Origin: Candidozyma auris
Taxonomy: Eukaryota; Ascomycota; Pichiomycetes; Serinales; Metschnikowiaceae
DNA: 64,000 nucleotides
Reading direction: 5' to 3'
Assembly: GCF_003013715.1 (NCBI RefSeq)
Contig: NC_072813.1
Location: 2,480,001 to 2,544,000 of the forward strand
Shown here: piece after piece, positions 60,695 to 64,000 of the stretch
Position numbering within the stretch: the first letter of the stretch is position 1
Layout: the number at the start of each line of letters is the position of its first letter
Notes under the pieces: generated by a model
What the model saw: the letters and a program-made list of their open reading frames with translations, nothing else
What the model was told of the DNA's origin: nothing
The model's database searches: none
Position numbers and translations under genes: made by a program

Positions 60695-61444
60695 ATGTAC
60701 GCTAGCTACCTCGCCGGAAACGACGAATTCGTCTACCCCGCATTCATTGCAAGAGACGATTTCGCCGACAAGGCTGACTTTGATCCTGATTCCTTTCTTT
60801 ACGACAACCACAGGTTCACCTCGCTAGATTCCCTCCACAAAGACCTCCAGCACCTCTCACAGAGCCTCAATCAGAACCTCTTGGACCTTGTGAATAATGA
60901 GTACTCGCTGTTTATTCAGTTGGGCCAGTCAATTAGTGGATGTTTGGATCTAATCGACAATATCTCCTTCGATGTGGGAAAGTTTGATCAGCAGCTTCGA
61001 AACGCGAAAGTGAACCTTACAGAATCGTCGGCAGCCGCGGAGAGAGCGCTCCAGCATAAGCGTAGGCTCAATGTGTTGAAGAACAAAGCAAAATTAATCT
61101 TACTTTTAAATGAACTGTGCCTGAGCTTTGAAATGCTTTTGGGGCTCGAGATCGGTGAACTCAGTCCGGAACGGCTTAAGCCAAAGCTCTCGACCCTCGC
61201 CACGCTTTATCTCTCCGCAACGAAGATTTTTGCCATTTTGACGGAGTCCAATGGCGACGAAAATTCGTGCGTATTCTTTGATAAGGTGCTCAAGACAAAG
61301 CTTCTGTCATTGCAGCTCGAATATAAAGCGTATATTCACGAGACATTGAAGCGGGTGAAGGCCGAGCCGAAGGATTACAGCGATGTGATTATGATGTTGT
61401 TGCATTGCAAGCGTATCGTTGGTAGTCTATCGGACGGAAAGTAA
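60695..61444 (+). CDS. COG2: Conserved oligomeric Golgi complex subunit 2
   Basis: A 249-residue COG2-family tether subunit for retrograde traffic within the Golgi. The N-terminal block FIARDDFADKADFDPDSFLYDNHRFTSLDSLHKDLQHLSQ and the following helix LNQNLLDLVNNEYSLFIQLGQSISGCLDLIDNI match the COG2 N-terminal domain, with coiled helices continuing to the end. Fungal COG2 is short (S. cerevisiae 262), so this is full length. The ATG at 60695 is the first in frame, with an E-box upstream. It ends cleanly at TAA (61442-61444). Confidence 0.85.
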   Translation: MYASYLAGNDEFVYPAFIARDDFADKADFDPDSFLYDNHRFTSLDSLHKDLQHLSQSLNQNLLDLVNNEYSLFIQLGQSISGCLDLIDNISFDVGKFDQQLRNAKVNLTESSAAAERALQHKRRLNVLKNKAKLILLLNELCLSFEMLLGLEIGELSPERLKPKLSTLATLYLSATKIFAILTESNGDENSCVFFDKVLKTKLLSLQLEYKAYIHETLKRVKAEPKDYSDVIMMLLHCKRIVGSLSDGK

Positions 61445-62420
61445 GAAGGCCCAAGACAAATGAGCTCATTCGGGGTTTAGACAAGACAATAATATGTCTA
61501 AATACCGGCATCATCACAAATCTTCCGTCATTTCTCTGTGAACTCTTGAAGTCATGGGTGTGATATCATAGATCACCTCGTCCGTTCTTGGGGGATCTAT
61601 GGAGCTTTTCCGAGTGCTGCAATGGCATAATGCTTGGTTCCAAAGTGTGGCTGGAGACCCAGCAGCAAGCTACAAATTGCTTTCGTGCTTACCGTCTTGC
61701 AGAAATACCAGCTGGCGTCACTGCTCAAGCGCATGAGGCTTTGCTCATCGCTGTATGTCCAAATACTACATTTGTCAAAAGTTACTAAACAAGGCACGCG
61801 TCATATCGAGTATTTCCCTAGGAGAACGCTGGCTGCAACACCGTTGCTTTTCTCTTCAACTTCCACCTGCATCGATGATATGACGTGGTGCTGATGATGT
61901 CGAGCTATTGTTTCAGGCTCGCTTCAAGCTCGCTTCAAGCTAGGAATCATGCTCTTAGAAATTGCTCCAATATTGAATTAATCTAATCAATTACGGAGAC
62001 TGCCTTGTCCGAATGTATCGAGATTTCTTCTTATTTGCTACTTGGAGACATGTCTAAGTATTGCAGCCAGCAATTGTAAACCAGCCAGCGCTCTGATGGC
62101 TTCAATTGAGCTACTTCGCTTCCAATATCTACTCAGACTGCTACATCTTGAAAGAACTCGAAGATACAATTTGTCAGTGCCCATTCTGGACCATGGGGGA
62201 CTGCCCATGTGTATTTGTTAGTGCCCACGTTAACGCGCGCGCAGCGTAACCACAGGAACCAACCACACAACGACCAATTGTCTCAGTAAGAGTATCTGCT
62301 TACTATGGGGAGTTTCTCGGTGCGCGCACGACCCGCGCCTAAGATAGAGAAAATCAATGTTAATGCGGTAGTGGTTGGAAACAAGCGACACCATAAACCC
62401 TCCTTTAAACAGCGTGAAAA
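61445..62420. other. Intergenic region COG2 / NDUFA8-type gene
   Basis: About 1 kb. It holds an 11-bp tandem duplication (61918-61939). Overlapping frames near 61588-61894 on both strands have no domain. Presumed promoter of the complex I gene. Confidence 0.5.
61918..61939. repeat. 11-bp tandem duplication (GCTCGCTTCAA)
   Basis: Two perfect adjacent copies, followed by a partial third (GCTA). Confidence 0.85.
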
Positions 62421-62942
62421 ATGGGGTTCGGGAACTTTTTCTATGGCAATAAAAAATGGGAAAATGTGGACGAGAATCCCATGCCTCTGGATGTGCCCGA
62501 TGTCGAAGAAGTGGGCGCGACGTCAGCTCCACTCTTAAGTGCTGCATTTTTCATCGGAGCCAGATGTAAACCATACAATGACGATTTCATGATGTGTAAG
62601 GACGAGAAAAACGGAGGTACCGTGGAATGTTTGAAAGAAGGCAGAAGAGTGACGAGGTGTGCAGTTTCGGTCTTGAACGACTTGAACAAGTACTGCTTTG
62701 ATGAGTTCAAGTTGCATTACGAGTGTCTTGAGCAAGAAAACCACAGGCTAAACGGATGCAGAGCCAGCGAAAAGGTGTTCAACAAGTGTGTGTTTGACAA
62801 CTTGAAGTTGGAGAAGAAGATCCCCGGGGTCAAGCCAGAGCAGCAGATCCACTTGAAGGAAAACCCCATCTACACCGGCACAGGCCAGGATAAGGCGGTG
62901 ACGCAAGCGTTTTTGAAGAAGGCACAGGAGGAGTCTGCGTAG
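62421..62942 (+). CDS. Mitochondrial complex I subunit NDUFA8 (20.8-kDa/PGIV type)
   Basis: A 173-residue dual twin-CX9C (CHCH) protein matching NDUFA8, an accessory subunit of NADH:ubiquinone oxidoreductase on the intermembrane-space side. Cysteine pairs C49-C59, C70-C80, C92-C102 and C113-C123 are each spaced CX9C, giving two coiled-coil-helix domains, and the family block VGATSAPLLSAAFFIGARCKPYNDDFMMCK is clear. It would be imported by the Mia40 route without a presequence. Complex I is absent from Saccharomyces, so this gene separates the organism from that lineage. The start is the ATG at 62421 (MGFGNFFYG). Confidence 0.93.
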   Translation: MGFGNFFYGNKKWENVDENPMPLDVPDVEEVGATSAPLLSAAFFIGARCKPYNDDFMMCKDEKNGGTVECLKEGRRVTRCAVSVLNDLNKYCFDEFKLHYECLEQENHRLNGCRASEKVFNKCVFDNLKLEKKIPGVKPEQQIHLKENPIYTGTGQDKAVTQAFLKKAQEESA

Positions 62943-63891
62943 GCTGACAGGGCGAACGTGAAGAATTTGCATAATCAACAATACACATAGAAAAGAAGCA
63001 AGTGTAGGCCAGGAGAGAAATCGGTCGGGAGGGGGGGTATGGGTTACAACAGATATGAAGACAACTTCACCGAGTCTCTACTGAGGCATCGTTTAAGGCG
63101 ATTTTGCTTGTTTGACTTCTTACATGAATAACTCTGAACATGTTGCTTAGAAACATACTCACCGACTAGAGCAAGAGCCAATTGAACTTGAGCGGTTTGT
63201 TACGATAAATGAAGAGTGCATTGTCATGGATATTTCTGATCTGATGCCTTAATTCTCTTCGCACAACAGTCAAACTCACTAAGACCTAATATGTGTAGCC
63301 TAATCTCAACAGGACCGCTTTAAATTTTTTCAACAATTCCTCTCTATAACTAAATTCTGTGTATTTAGAATTTGAAGTCGTAATTACTCATTGAAATAAA
63401 CGAACAAATTACATTTTTAAACCACCTGTTTGCAAGCTAGCTTTTAAAGAGTTTTCTCAATTTTTCCAAATGGCTGCGAATTAGAGCACAACGATAAAAA
63501 TCAGTCTCATGTAGAAAATTGGATCCAGAATCGAGATCCAGATTCACTGATATCGCAGACACAAAAGAAAATAATATTTTCTAATCGATTGCTCAATCTT
63601 CAACAATTACTTGTCGATGTATCAGGCTTCATGCTTATCTAGATCAATCCACTTCAACACTTCACATACAAACACAAACGAGCAGCTAGTAAAGGGGTAA
63701 CTCTAGAGTCAATTGAAACATCGGAAGGAAGGAAATCAAGCTACTTTCGTCTCCATGGCCAATTTTTGTGTTTCATTGAAGCCTGCCTTGTCGTGCGCGT
63801 ACCGCTACATCGCTACTGCTAACACATTTCACTACTACTTCAAGCATTCATCAAACGCTTGTCGATCCTTATCTCCTCAATTCCCAATCTA
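62943..63891. other. Intergenic region NDUFA8-type / nucleoporin
   Basis: 0.95 kb, AT-rich, with one ATGGCTGCRAA site (63470). No other gene recognised. Confidence 0.5.
63470..63480 (+). promoter_or_regulatory. ATGGCTGCRAA motif, copy 14
   Basis: Reads ATGGCTGCGAA, followed by TTAG (so ATG GCT GCG AAT TAG), about 420 bp upstream of the nucleoporin start. Confidence 0.55.
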
Positions 63892-64000
63892 ATGTTTGGA
63901 GCCTCGTCGACTAGTGGCAATGGTCTTTTGGAAACACCCAATCAAAACCAGCCTTTGGCTCCTCCTCCTCGACGGGTAACTTGAACACCGGATCGGGGTT
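63892..64000 (+). CDS. FG-repeat nucleoporin, N-terminal fragment, with apparent frameshift
   Basis: The 5' end of a nucleoporin. It begins MFGASSTSGNG, then at the T-run near 63926-63929 the sense moves into another frame reading FGNTQSKPAFGSSSSTGN. Read straight, the frame ends at a stop after 31 codons. Both halves have FG/GLFG-type composition, so one missing T is the simplest explanation. FG nucleoporins line the nuclear pore channel. Only about 109 bp is visible, so I cannot say which one (NUP49, NUP57, NUP100 or NUP116 type). Confidence 0.6.

Overview
This is nuclear DNA from an ascomycete yeast of the CUG-Ser1 (CTG) clade. Genes are compact, mostly intronless, and lie on both strands with their own promoters; there are no operons. 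Three CTG codons in VPS4 fall where Saccharomyces cerevisiae Vps4 (recalled from memory) has serine, and a fourth, in ALF1, only gives the canonical CAP-Gly motif GKNDGS if it is read as serine. RPS5 uses no CTG at all. A complex I subunit (NDUFA8 type), an RFG1-like HMG factor and a Tbf1/Cbf1-type ribosomal protein promoter all fit this clade. Moderate GC content and a generally compact layout suggest Metschnikowiaceae (Clavispora, Metschnikowia, Candida auris relatives), but I cannot name the species. Standard-code translations of these genes wrongly give Leu at CTG.

Layout. 0-12 kb: ORC4 (cut by the left edge), a PNPOx-like flavoprotein, tRNA-His(GUG), a glutathione S-transferase with a hidden 5' intron, a CYSTM protein and an OPT peptide transporter. 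12-30 kb: a dense housekeeping block with RPS5, VPS4, an NCBP3-like RNA-binding protein, SMX3 (intron), GAB1, QCR2, RPO26, a myosin light chain, ARP1, FUR1, LSM7, ALF1, PGA2, RRP9 and RPC31. 33-46 kb: IPT1, INN1, a Ser/Ala-rich GPI wall protein, MRPL20, NDC80, a WHI5/NRM1-type repressor and DRE2. 46-61 kb: one gene, an RFG1-like HMG-box regulator, flanked by 6.3 kb and 6.5 kb without a convincing gene. 61-64 kb: COG2, the NDUFA8-type complex I subunit and the start of an FG nucleoporin.

The most notable unexplained signal is a dispersed motif, ATGGCTGCRAA. I found it 13 times exactly (14 with one near match), always between genes and in both orientations, where about 0.06 would be expected by chance. 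It behaves like the site of an abundant promoter-binding factor. Other points are two short introns in genes that look intronless, tandem in-frame 3' splice sites in SMX3, two one-base frameshifts (RFG1, nucleoporin) that look like homopolymer undercalls, and the regulatory desert around RFG1.
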